The position numbers and the translations under genes are program-made. A stretch of 21,282 nt of DNA from Flavobacteriales bacterium (GTDB taxonomy: Bacteria > Bacteroidota > Bacteroidia > Flavobacteriales_F > PHOS-HE28), in assembly GCA_016713865.1 (NCBI GenBank), contig JADJOG010000030.1:1-21282 (forward strand), written 5' to 3'. The notes beneath the pieces are model-generated. The model was not told the DNA's origin, searched no databases, and was given only the letters and a program-made list of their open reading frames with translations. This document shows positions 8,780 to 16,866 of this stretch, in pieces (position 1 is the first letter of the stretch; each line of letters begins with the position of its first letter).

Positions 8780-10330
8780 TCAGCGGGTGAGCGCTAGGCG
8801 CTGCACGGTGCGGTATCCATCGGCCGTGGCTTCCACAAAGTAGATGCCCTCCTGGGCCGCGCTCAGGTCAAGAGTAATCCGCTCCGTGCCTTGGCCGGCA
8901 CGACGGCTGATCACCTGTTTGCCAAGGGCGTCGAACACGGTGATCCGGCCACCAGCGCGCATGGCGTCGGGCAGGGTCACGGTCACGATCCCATTGGTGG
9001 GGTTAGGAGCCAAGGTGAGTTCGGCAGGAGCCGAGGTCTCTTGCACGCTCGTGGTGAGCGGATAGCCTTGCAGGGTGTTCCCGCAATCGCCCAGCCAGGT
9101 CTGCAGCAGGGGATAGCTGGTGCTGAGGCGGCCGAAATAGTCGTTGATGTTGTTGCTGCACGAAGCCGTTCCACCATAGAGCTGGCCGATGAGCAATCCG
9201 TTCTGGTTCCACAAGCCGGCTCCGCTGCTGCCAGGCTCGGTTGTGCCGTCCTCCCATGCGCCTATCCGCCATGTGGCGGCACCACCCCAACTTACTTGCG
9301 TTGCCGCATTGTAGTCGAAGCTGATCTTCTTGATATCGCCATCAGGGTGATGGATGCAGGTGCTTGATGTCGGGGCCGTTCAGCTCTTATCCCAGCCGGT
9401 ATAGAACACATTGTAATTGGCGGGCGGTGTGCTGTTGAGTTGGAGCAGGGCCACGTCCGATCCTGCGCTGTTCGCGCGGAGCTGCGAGCCTGATACCGTT
9501 TGGTTGGTGGCAGCATTGGTGGTGGGTGTGCAGTTGGGGCTGTTCCAGTTGAAACGGAACACCCAGCTGTTGTTTCCACCCAAGCAGTGGTTCGCCGTGA
9601 GGAAATATGGCGTGCCGTTATTCTGGCAATTGTTGATGAGCTGACCGGTGCAGAGCCCGCTTCCGCCAACCGTGATCATGGCCACGCTGCGGATCTGGTC
9701 GCGCCAAGGATCGCCTTCGGGGCAGATCACGTTGTTATTGCAGGATCCGCTGGTGCCGAAGCCCTTGAGCGTGCGGAAGAGGTCGCGGTAAGCATGCGTT
9801 ACCTGTCCGATGCGCAGGAAACCCTCGCCGCGAACCGCGAATGGCTCCACATACTCAATGGTGATGCGGTCGCCTGGAAGCTGGGTAACGCCCAAGAGGG
9901 TGTTGCCAGGATTGCTTTCCGCCGTGAATGCGCCCAAGGTCTCTCCTTCAGCGTTGTACACGAAGACCTGTCCGCCTTCGGGCACCATGAAGTCGTTGAA
10001 CTCGAAGTTGATGCTGAAAGCGCCCGGGCATTCGATCGCGGTGCGCCATACGGCGTCGCCATTCGGGAGGGTGCTCCAGACGCCACTGTTGGCCGTGCTG
10101 ATATCAGTGACGTGGTTGAAGCCGAAGCGATAGGGGCCCTTGATGCCCTGTGCGATGCGGGCCTCATCCTCCGCCATCAAGGCAGCTGCATCCACTTCCG
10201 GCATGCGATGCACCGTAGGGGCAGGAAGATGCGATTTGGTGAGGCCGTAGGGTTGGCCTCCGAACGAGACCTGAGCAGCTGCCGGCAGGGATGCGGCGAC
10301 AAGAGCTGCGAGCGTAAGGACTTTCCTCAT
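8780..10330 (-). CDS. Secreted lysyl-endopeptidase-like serine protease with T9SS sorting domain, in-frame TGA
   Basis: A protease of about 516 residues, paralogous to the downstream gene. The chosen start gives a typical signal peptide (MRKVLTLAALVAASLPAAAQ). The shared region includes PEVDAAAL, FGFNHVTDISTANSG, CPGAFSINFEFN and ICPEGDPWRDQIRSV. The catalytic His is in YFLTANHCLGG, the Asp in AGSDVALLQL and the Ser in EPGSSGAGLWNQ. The C-terminal sorting domain begins LAPNPTNGIVTVTL and ends YRTVQRLALTR, without the extra modules of the paralogue. A TGA at 9380-9382 interrupts the frame after YTGWDKS, and homology continues in the same frame. The paralogue has Gly (GGC) here, so a single base change from GGA explains it. 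As read, the product would lose the catalytic Ser and the sorting domain. It is either a pseudogene or a sequence error. Confidence 0.88.
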
Positions 10331-10367
10331 GGGTCGAATTGGTTCTGGTTCTTGCGTTGTCTGCCGC

Positions 10368-10396
10368 CGAAGATAAACCTGTCGCCACAACATCAA
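10368..10396 (-). promoter_or_regulatory. Promoter of the upstream protease gene
   Basis: On the minus strand TTG (10394-10396) is followed after 18 bases by TATCTTCG (10368-10375), a one-mismatch fit to the Bacteroidota TTG / TAnnTTTG promoter. The predicted start lies near 10362, giving a leader of about 32 bases before the ATG at 10330. The rest of the 182-bp gap to uvrB (10331-10512) shows no gene. I see no convincing terminator for uvrB there, only a short TGCCG/CGGCA hairpin without a T-tract. Confidence 0.45.
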
Positions 10397-10512
10397 CCGA
10401 CAGCCACTCGGAAATGAGCGAACACCTGACATCCTCGGCGCCTCGACTTAAACGAAATCGGTGGTTGCTGCCGACCATCCGGCAATCCGTATCGACGAGT
10501 TGGTCGTTTCGA

Positions 10513-12559
10513 TTACGTGTCCTTCTTGGCTTCCTGACCGCGCTGCTCAATCAGCTTGCGCATGGCGAAGAGCTCATCGCGCAGTTGCGCGGCGGCGATG
10601 AAGTCGAGCTCTTTCGCGGCTTTGCGCATCTGCGTTTCCAGCAGTTCGGCGTTCTTCTCCAGTTGCTCCACGCTCATGTAGCGCATCACGGGATCGGCGG
10701 CGAGGCTCAACTCCGGCTCCGGTTCCAAGTAAGCCTTCGGCGTGGGGCCTTGGATCTCGAGCACCGAGGTCTGCTTCAGCACATCGGCGCGGTCGCGCTT
10801 GATCTGCGCGGGCGTGATGCCGTGCTCTTCGTTGTAGGCCATCTGCTTGGCGCGGCGCCGATCGGTCTCATCGATGGTGCGTTGCATGCTGTCCGTCACC
10901 TTATCGGCGTAGAAGATCACCAAGCCATTCACGTTCCGCGCGGCGCGGCCAGCGGTCTGGGTGAGCGAGCGGTTGCTGCGCAGGAAGCCCTCCTTGTCAG
11001 CATCGAGGATGGCCACGAGCGAAACCTCCGGCAGGTCCAATCCTTCGCGCAGCAGGTTCACGCCCACGAGCACATCGATCATGCCCAAGCGGAGTTGGCG
11101 CAGGATCTCGATCCGCTCCAAGGTCTCCACATCGCTGTGGATGTACTTGCACTTCACGCCGTTGCGCTTCAGGAATTCATCGAGTTCTTCGGCCATGCGC
11201 TTGGTGAGGGTGGTCACCAGCACGCGCTCTTCTTTGGTGCTGCGCTGGCGGATCTCCTCCAGTAGGTCGTCGATCTGGTTGTGGCTGGGGCGCACCACGA
11301 TGGGCGGGTCCAGCAGGCCCGTGGGCCGCACCACTTGCTCAACCACCACGCCTTCGCTCTGCATCAATTCGTAGTCGGCGGGGGTTGCGCTCACGTAGAT
11401 CACCTGGCCCATCATGCTCTCGAACTCCTCGAATTTCAAGGGCCTGTTGTCCATGGCGCTGGGCAAGCGGAAACCGTACTCCACCAGGTTGCGCTTGCGG
11501 CTGCGATCACCGCCGTACATCGCGGTCACTTGGCTAACGGTCACGTGGCTCTCGTCGATCACCAGGAGGAAATCGTCCGGGAAGTAGTCGATGAGGCAGA
11601 AGGGGCGCTGGCCTGTGTCGCGTCGGTCGAAGTAGCGGCTGTAGTTCTCGATGCCGCTGCAATAGCCCAACTCGCGCATCATCTCCAGGTCGTGGCTCAC
11701 GCGCTCTTCGAGGCGTTTCGCTTCGAGGTGCTTGCCGATCTCCTGGAAGAAGGCCACCTGCTTCACCATGTCGTCCTGGATGCTTTTGATGGCGCCGTTC
11801 ATGGTCTCGCGGCTGGTCACGAAGATGTTGGCGGGGTAGATGGTCACCTGTTCAACCGTCTCCATGGTCTTGGTGGTGCCAAGGTCAAAGCGCTCGATGC
11901 GCTCCAATCCGTCGCCCCAGAAGTGGATGCGGATGCCTTCATCGGCGTAGGCCAGGAAGACCTCGACCACATCGCCCTTCACGCGGAAGTTGCCGCGCGC
12001 CGGATCGATGTCCTTGCGGCTGTAGAGCGCGCTCACGAAGCGATGCAGCAGCGCATTGCGGCTCACCTTCATGCCGCGGTGCAGTTCCACCACGCTGTGC
12101 TTGAATTCTGCCGGATTGCCGATGCCGTAGATGCAGCTCACGCTGGCCACCACGATCGCGTTGCGCCTGCCGCTCCAGCAGGGCGCTGCTCGCGCTCAAC
12201 CGCAGCTTCTCGTCTCGTCGTTCACCGAGAGGTCTTTCTCGATGTAGGTGTTGGTCGTGGGCAGGTAGGCTTCGGGCTGGTAGTAATCGTAATAGCTCAC
12301 GAAGTACTCCACCCGGTCGTTGGGGAAGAAGTGCTTGAACTCGCCGTAGAGCTGCGCCGCCAGTGTTTTGTTGTGGCTGAGGATGAGCGTGGGCCGATCG
12401 ACCTGCGCGATCACGTTGGCCACGGTGAAGGTCTTGCCCGAACCAGTAACGCCCAGCAGTGTTTGTGCGCACGCCCTCGCGCAGCCCCTCAACCAATTGC
12501 TTGATCGCCTCGGGCTGGTCGCCGGTGGGCGTGAATTCAGAGATGAGTTCGAATGGCAT
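10513..12559 (-). CDS. uvrB: Excinuclease ABC subunit B, frameshifted
   Basis: Damage-recognition and helicase-like subunit of UvrABC nucleotide excision repair in the cytoplasm. The ATG at 12559 opens MPFELISEFTPTGDQPEAI, the standard UvrB start. GVTGSGKT is the Walker A motif, and SYYDYYQPEAYLP belongs to the beta-hairpin that clamps DNA. VIDESHVT is the DEAD-like Walker B and QTAGRAARN is helicase motif VI. The C-terminal UVR motif (KELDFIAAAQLRDELFAMRKL), which contacts UvrA and UvrC, precedes the stop. The total of about 680 codons is normal. The frame changes three times: near 12462 (before the Walker A motif), near 12208 and near 12176 (an extra G). The intervening protein stays fully recognisable (KLRLSASSALL). 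Loss of uvrB by three independent one-base changes is unlikely, so these are best read as sequencing errors. Confidence 0.96.
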
Positions 12560-12621
12560 TGCGAGGGCCGCGAATGTACCGGTGCGGATGCGGGGCGTAA
12601 GCCATCTTCGCGGCCTCAACC

Positions 12622-13166
12622 ATGAAAACACATCGTTTCATCACCAGCATCACCTTGGGTGCTGCTGTTGTCCTGGTGGCTTGCGGTCCGGCCCGCACGG
12701 GTTCCGCGCCAGAGCGGTTCCTGTTCAGCCAAGCACTGAATTGACCGAGCTAATCGCCTTACGCGCGAGCAACGGCCTTTATGTCTGTGCCGATCAGGCC
12801 GAGGGCGTACAGCGCCCAGGTTCGCTATTCGCTAATCGCGAGACCGTGGGTGAATGGGAGCGCTTCGAGCTGATCAAGCAGGACAGTTCGCGTTACGCGC
12901 TGCGCGCGAGCAACGGCAGGTACGTGAGCGCCGAGCGCGATGGCGCTTTCCAGGCTGTAGCCGACCGCGATTCTGTGGGCGAGTGGGAACTGCTCGAGGT
13001 CGTCCGTTTGGATTCGCACCGGGTCGCATTCCGCACCACCGAAGGCCGATACTTGAGCGCCGAACAATCCGAAGGTGCTGCTTGCAGGCTGTGCATTCTA
13101 TCCGATCGCGCCGAGTTAGGTGCGTGGGAGACCTTCGCGGTCGAACATCAGGAACCACTGCCCTGA
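12622..13166 (+). CDS. Lipoprotein with fascin-like beta-trefoil repeats, frameshifted
   Basis: A small predicted lipoprotein of about 180 residues. It starts with a lipoprotein signal peptide (MKTHRFITSITLGAAVVLVAC) whose LVAC lipobox gives the lipidated Cys. The mature part contains three similar repeats of about 45 residues: IALRASNGLYVCAD...TVGEWERFEL, YALRASNGRYVSAE...SVGEWELLEV and VAFRTTEGRYLSAE...ELGAWETFAV. This pattern of [YF]ALR[AT]x[ND]GRY[LV]SAE with a closing GxWExF is that of a fascin-type beta-trefoil, a fold that binds actin in eukaryotes and often carbohydrates in bacteria. The ligand here is unknown. The frame shifts between about 12690 and 12735: the signal peptide frame stops at 12744, while the repeats run in the next frame. 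The gene diverges from uvrB with 62 bp between starts, and pyrD follows 14 bp after its stop. Confidence 0.75.
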
Positions 13167-13180
13167 TTCACAACGCTCCC

Positions 13181-14218
13181 ATGTACGCGCTGATCCGCCC
13201 GCTGCTCTTCCTGCTCCCGCCGGAGCGCGCGCACCACCTCACCTTCCGTCTGTTGGGCATCGCATCGCGCGTTCCCGGCATGCTTGCGCTAGTCGGAGGC
13301 GCCAAGCCGCCAAGCAACGCAGCGACTGAATTGATGGGCCTGCGTTTCCCATCACCCGTTGGCCTCGCCGCCGGCATGGACAAGGACGCCAAGCATGTGG
13401 ATGCACTTTCGCGCATCGGCTTCGGCTTCATCGAGGTGGGCACGCTCACACCCAAGCCGCAGCCGGGCAATCCGCAGCCGCGCTTGTTCAGGTTGAAGGC
13501 TGATCGCGCGCTGATCAACCGCATGGGCTTCAATAACGGCGGCGTGCAAGCGGCGGTGGAGCGCCTACGCAAGCGCCAGCCCGGCATCATCGTGGGCGGC
13601 AACATCGGCAAGAACAAGGACACGCCCAACGCGCGCGCCATCGACGACTATATCGCCTGCTTCGATGCGCTGCATCCGGTGGTTGATTACTTCGTGGTGA
13701 ACGTGAGCAGTCCCAATACGCCCGGCCTGCGCGCCTTGCAAGAGAAAGGGCCGTTGCTCGAGATTCTTCGTGCGTTGAAGGTGAAAAGCCTTCGGCATTC
13801 AACCGCTCAGCCACCCACACCCATCCTCCTCAAGATCGCCCCCGACCTCACCGAGGGCCAGCTCGACGACATCGTGAGCGTAGTGAAGGAGAGCGGTATC
13901 GCCGGTGTGATTGCAACCAATACTACTATATCACGCGATGGATTGCGCACGCCACAAGCCGCGTTGCAAGCCATCGGCGCGGGCGGATTGAGTGGCGCAC
14001 CTGCGCGTTCGCGCAGCACCGAGGTCGTTCGCTACCTGCGAGAACGGTTGCCCAAGCCGTTCGTCATCATCGGCGTAGGTGGCATCGATTCGTGGAAGGC
14101 GGCGAAAGAGAAGATTGAGGCAGGCGCTGATCTGGTGCAGGTATACACAGGGCTTGTGTATGAAGGGCCAGCCTTGGTGAATCGCATCAATTCGGCGTTC
14201 GCCGCACTGAATTCATGA
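13181..14218 (+). CDS. pyrD: Dihydroorotate dehydrogenase (quinone), class 2
   Basis: Oxidises dihydroorotate to orotate, the fourth step of pyrimidine synthesis, passing electrons to the quinone pool at the inner membrane. The 345-residue length is normal. The N-terminal hydrophobic stretch (MYALIRPLLFLLPPERAHHL) is the membrane-associating helix of class 2 enzymes. FMN-binding and catalytic segments are all present: GLAAGMDKDA (residues 61-70), VGTLTPKPQPGNPQPRLFRL, NRMGFNNGG (113-121) and NVSSPNTPGLR (from residue 174, containing the class 2 catalytic Ser). Later segments are KIAPDL, ATNTT, GGLSG, and IGVGGIDS with LVQVYTGLVYEGP. The start is chosen because it gives this helix; the open frame extends further upstream only through the lipoprotein gene. 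The frame is intact. Confidence 0.97.
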   Translation: MYALIRPLLFLLPPERAHHLTFRLLGIASRVPGMLALVGGAKPPSNAATELMGLRFPSPVGLAAGMDKDAKHVDALSRIGFGFIEVGTLTPKPQPGNPQPRLFRLKADRALINRMGFNNGGVQAAVERLRKRQPGIIVGGNIGKNKDTPNARAIDDYIACFDALHPVVDYFVVNVSSPNTPGLRALQEKGPLLEILRALKVKSLRHSTAQPPTPILLKIAPDLTEGQLDDIVSVVKESGIAGVIATNTTISRDGLRTPQAALQAIGAGGLSGAPARSRSTEVVRYLRERLPKPFVIIGVGGIDSWKAAKEKIEAGADLVQVYTGLVYEGPALVNRINSAFAALNS

Positions 14219-14273
14219 ACCGCGAAGCACCGTGTCCATCCGTGGTTCCGCATTAACGTAAAACGCCTCGCTC

Positions 14274-15254
14274 ATGGAACAAGTGAAGCTCATCGAATGT
14301 CCCCGTGACGCTATGCAAGGGCTGAAGGATTTCATCCCCACGGATGTGAAGGTGCGCTACTTGAACGAGCTGCTCAAGGTCGGCTTCGATACAATCGACA
14401 TCGGGAGCTTCGTGAGCCCGAAAGCGATACCGCAACTCGCCGATACCGCCGAGGTTCTCGCACGCATCGACACGAGCGCATCGAAGAGCAAATTGCTCGT
14501 GATCGTGGCCAACGAGCGCGGCGCGGAGGAAGCTGTGAAGCAGAAGGCGTCAGCTATCTCGGTTATCCTTTCAGCATCAGCGAGACTTTCCAGCAGCGCA
14601 ACACCAACACCAGCATCGAAGGCTCGTGGGACCGCATCGCGCGCATTGCTGAGATCACGCGGACGGGAGGCAAGGAACTCGTGGTCTATATCAGCATGGC
14701 CTTCGGCAATCCATATGGCGATCCGTGGAGCGCGGAGGTGGCCCTACAATGGGTCAATCGCCTCACGAGCGAGTTGGGCGTGCGCATCATCGCGCTCAGC
14801 GATACCGTTGGCGTGGCGCGTCCCGAGGACATCGCATCCATGTTCTCAGCGCTCATCCCTGCGTTGCCGCATGTCGAGTTCGGTGCGCACCTGCACTGCA
14901 CCCCCGACAACTGGAAATCGAAGACCGATGCCGCTTTGGAACGCCGGCTGCCGCCGCTTCGATGGCGCCATCAAGGGCTACGGCGGCTGCCCCATGGCCG
15001 AGGATGATCTCGTGGGCAACCTGCAGATGGAGGTGTTCGCGCCGAGCTTGAAAGAGCGAGGAGTGGGAGCGGGTCTTGATCTCGCGCAATTAGATCGATG
15101 CGTGGCCGAGGCGGGGGCGTGTTCCCGTGAGACATCACACGAAGCCACGAAGACACAAAGGGCTCAATTCACGATACGGCGAACTCCTTCCTTGAATGTT
15201 GCTGCGCCGAAATTGATGAGCAGCCCGATGCGCAGGTCCATCAGCCGGAGATAG
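14274..15254 (+). CDS. Hydroxymethylglutaryl-CoA lyase, frameshifted, with odd C-terminal tail
   Basis: Cleaves HMG-CoA to acetyl-CoA and acetoacetate, mainly in leucine breakdown. It starts MEQVKLIECPRDAMQGLKDFIP and continues with GFDTIDIGSFVSPKAIPQLAD. GVSYLGYPFSISETFQQRNTN lies in a second frame, with VVYISMAFGNPYGDPW, ALSDTVGVA and the metal-binding FGAHLHCTPDNW. GAIKGYGGCPMAEDDLVGN, with the active-site Cys, is back in the first frame. Frame changes lie near 14545 and near 14941 (an extra C in TTGGAACGCC), probably sequencing errors. Homology appears to end around LDRCVAEAG (about 15115). The frame then runs through the left arm of the GxxExxY cassette, reading SHEATKTQR, and into that gene's antisense strand before stopping at 15254. 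The native stop therefore seems to have been displaced, or lies in a shifted frame near 15120. Confidence 0.9.
   Translation: MEQVKLIECPRDAMQGLKDFIPTDVKVRYLNELLKVGFDTIDIGSFVSPKAIPQLADTAEVLARIDTSASKSKLLVIVANERGAEEAVKQKASAISVILSASARLSSSATPTPASKARGTASRALLRSRGREARNSWSISAWPSAIHMAIRGARRWPYNGSIASRASWACASSRSAIPLAWRVPRTSHPCSQRSSLRCRMSSSVRTCTAPPTTGNRRPMPLWNAGCRRFDGAIKGYGGCPMAEDDLVGNLQMEVFAPSLKERGVGAGLDLAQLDRCVAEAGACSRETSHEATKTQRAQFTIRRTPSLNVAAPKLMSSPMRRSISRR
15136..15163. repeat. Left inverted arm, three 8-bp units
   Basis: After CA the arm reads CACGAAGC, CACGAAGA, CACAAAGG, then GC: three tandem 8-bp units with consensus CACGAAGN. It pairs with the arm at 15541-15568 at 25 of 28 positions. It ends directly at the stop codon of the GxxExxY gene. 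Confidence 0.85.
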
Positions 15255-15538
15255 GTCAAGGTTTGCTTGAAAGCGGATGGGTGCAGCTGCTCAACAGACT
15301 TCAGTTCCACAACGATGCGCTCTTGCACAAAGAGGTCCACACGAAAGCCTTGGTCGAATCGGATGCCATCGTATTCGAACACAACTTTCTTCTCACGCTC
15401 CACGTCGAGTCCCTTGCGGTTGAGCCGATGTGCGAGCAAAGTGCAATAAACGCTTTCCAGAAGGCCGGCCCCGAGTTCCTTATGCAGGTGGTATGCCTCG
15501 TTGATGACGATAGTGACCACTTCTTCGTCAGATAGCAT
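15164..15538 (-). CDS. GxxExxY protein, PD-(D/E)xK nuclease-like
   Basis: A 124-residue protein of the GxxExxY family (PDDEXK_3 type). The naming motif is at residues 25-31 (GLLESVY) after an N-terminal helix with INEAYHLHKELGAG. A PD-(D/E)xK-like core follows: Asp68 in GFRVDLF, Glu78-x-Lys80 in VVELKS, and Gln92 with Tyr96 in KQTLTYL, the QxxxY feature of RecB-like nucleases. The family's biochemical role is not established to my knowledge. The gene is intact and complete. It fits exactly between two inverted arms, and the right arm supplies a GAAGG Shine-Dalgarno-like sequence 4 bases before the ATG. It is downstream of, and on the same strand as, the metallophosphoesterase gene, so it may be transcribed with it. 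Its base composition is less GC-rich by eye than that of its neighbours. Confidence 0.92.
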   Translation of the reverse strand: MLSDEEVVTIVINEAYHLHKELGAGLLESVYCTLLAHRLNRKGLDVEREKKVVFEYDGIRFDQGFRVDLFVQERIVVELKSVEQLHPSAFKQTLTYLRLMDLRIGLLINFGAATFKEGVRRIVN

Positions 15539-15540
15539 TT

Positions 15541-15568
15541 GGCCTTCGTGTCTTAGTGGCTTCGTGTG
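15541..15568. repeat. Right inverted arm, three 8-bp units
   Basis: Read on the minus strand the arm is CA, then CACGAAGC, CACTAAGA, CACGAAGG, then CC. It differs from the left arm at three positions. The last unit contains GAAGG, the likely ribosome binding site of the GxxExxY gene. The arm ends 7 bases before the stop codon of the metallophosphoesterase gene. Confidence 0.85.
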
Positions 15569-15575
15569 GTCTTGT

Positions 15576-16829
15576 TCATGCCTTCACTAGTTCCAGTACC
15601 GTGATCTCCGGCGGCATGCCCACTCTTCCGGGGAATCCGATGAAGCCGAAGCCACGGTTCACATAGAGTTGCTGGTCTCCTTCGCTGTAGAGGCCGGCCC
15701 ATTGCTTATACACCCACTGCGCGGGGCTGTAGGTGGTGCTGCCCAACTTCACGCCGAGCTGTGCGCCATGCGTGTGGCCACTGAGTTGAAGGTCGATCCC
15801 CGTGCCTTGGACCTGATGCTCCCAATGCGTGGGATCATGGCTCAAGAGGATGCGGAACGGCAGGGCTTCGGTGCCGCTGATCGTCTTCGCGAGATCGCCG
15901 TACTGCTGGAAACGATGCCCCCAATTCTGCACGCCGAGCAAGCCTACGCGCGATCCTCCTTGCTCCAAGAGCACATGCTCATCGAGCAGCAAGCGGAAGC
16001 CCATCTGTGCGTGGATACGCTTGAGCTTCTCGAGGTTCGCGGCTTTCAGTGCCGGGCTGTCCCACTTGGGGTAGTCGCTGTAATCGTGGTTGCCGAGGAT
16101 TGAGAATTTCCCCAATGGCGCTTGCAGCCGCGCGAGTTCTTCGATGAAGGGTTCGGCCTCTTCCGCGAAGTCGTTCACCAGGTCGCCGGTGAAGACGATC
16201 AGGTCAGGCTTCTCTGCCATGATCAGATCCACGCCTTTGCGCACAATGCTCAGGTCGCCGCCGTAGCTGCCCAGGTGCATGTCGCTGATCTGCACGATGC
16301 GCATGCCGTGGAATGCTTCAGGCAGCTTATCGCTGCGCACGGGCACCCGCGCCAGGTTGAAGTTGCGGCGGCCCTTCGTAACGCCATAGAGCACGCCTGC
16401 GAAAGGCACAACGGAAATGATGAGGCCCAGTTGGCTGAGGAAGCGCGCGCGGTCGATGCCCTCGCCGCTGATATCCACCGGACCGGGCGTGAGCTTATCC
16501 CAGGTCCAACGCACCATATGCAGCAGGTCGTCGAGCCCATGGAAGACCACCATCACCAATTTGGGCAGGAAAAAGAGCAGGAAGAGCGCCACCATGCTGA
16601 AGGCGAAGCTGTGATCGCGGCGCGCCTCGGGGTCGCGGAAGTTGAAGCCCACATACACGATCATGCCCAGAAGGCCGATGCTGATCACCCAATAGAGGAA
16701 GCGGACCATGCGCCGAAGCACGATGCTGTGCTGGGCAAGCGCGGTATTCACACCTTTGTAGGCATACAGGTCGATGGCGATGAGCACCAATAAGAAGATG
16801 ATGAAGTTGCGGAGCGCAGCGGGTGACAT
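15576..16829 (-). CDS. Membrane-bound calcineurin-like metallophosphoesterase
   Basis: A 417-residue protein from the ATG at 16829 (MSPAALRNFIIFLLVLIAID). The first 150 residues hold about four membrane segments (8-24, 41-62, 75-97 and 130-150). The rest is a calcineurin-like phosphoesterase of the YkuE type. The metal-binding motifs are in order: ISDMHLGS (DxH, residues 182-189), GDLVND (215-220), GNHDYSDY (from 246), LSHDPTHW and SGHTHGAQLG. This signature predicts a two-metal phosphohydrolase; related membrane forms act on lipid or nucleotide phosphoesters, but the substrate here is unknown. The frame is open upstream to 16928, but 16829 gives the natural hydrophobic start. It diverges from the next gene with only 37 bp between start codons. 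Its 3' end lies 7 bp from the GxxExxY cassette. Confidence 0.92.
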   Translation of the reverse strand: MSPAALRNFIIFLLVLIAIDLYAYKGVNTALAQHSIVLRRMVRFLYWVISIGLLGMIVYVGFNFRDPEARRDHSFAFSMVALFLLFFLPKLVMVVFHGLDDLLHMVRWTWDKLTPGPVDISGEGIDRARFLSQLGLIISVVPFAGVLYGVTKGRRNFNLARVPVRSDKLPEAFHGMRIVQISDMHLGSYGGDLSIVRKGVDLIMAEKPDLIVFTGDLVNDFAEEAEPFIEELARLQAPLGKFSILGNHDYSDYPKWDSPALKAANLEKLKRIHAQMGFRLLLDEHVLLEQGGSRVGLLGVQNWGHRFQQYGDLAKTISGTEALPFRILLSHDPTHWEHQVQGTGIDLQLSGHTHGAQLGVKLGSTTYSPAQWVYKQWAGLYSEGDQQLYVNRGFGFIGFPGRVGMPPEITVLELVKA

Positions 16830-16866
16830 GGCGGCGAAGGTATCTGGGCGGGTGGGCGAAGGCGCC

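Larger units (their letters stand above)
15136..15568. mobile_element. Candidate GxxExxY cassette bounded by inverted repeats
   Basis: A 433-bp unit made of two 28-bp inverted arms (25 of 28 positions match) with one gene filling the space between them. The stop codon begins at the first base after the left arm, and the start codon is two bases from the right arm. The unit lies between the 3' ends of two convergent genes. I see no transposase and no clear target-site duplication, so mobility is inference from the architecture. Confidence 0.5.

Noticed and set aside
9380..9382. TGA as selenocysteine or another recoded codon
   Set aside because: The enzyme is a serine protease, the site is Gly in the paralogue, no selenocysteine-insertion structure is evident, and TGA ends many other genes here.
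10331..10512. Small gene or regulatory RNA in the gap between uvrB and the protease
   Set aside because: Only the protease promoter could be supported. The hairpins there are short and have no T-tract.
11281..12504. 407-codon plus-strand open frame across uvrB
   Set aside because: It is antisense to conserved UvrB motifs. Long antisense frames are expected in GC-rich DNA.
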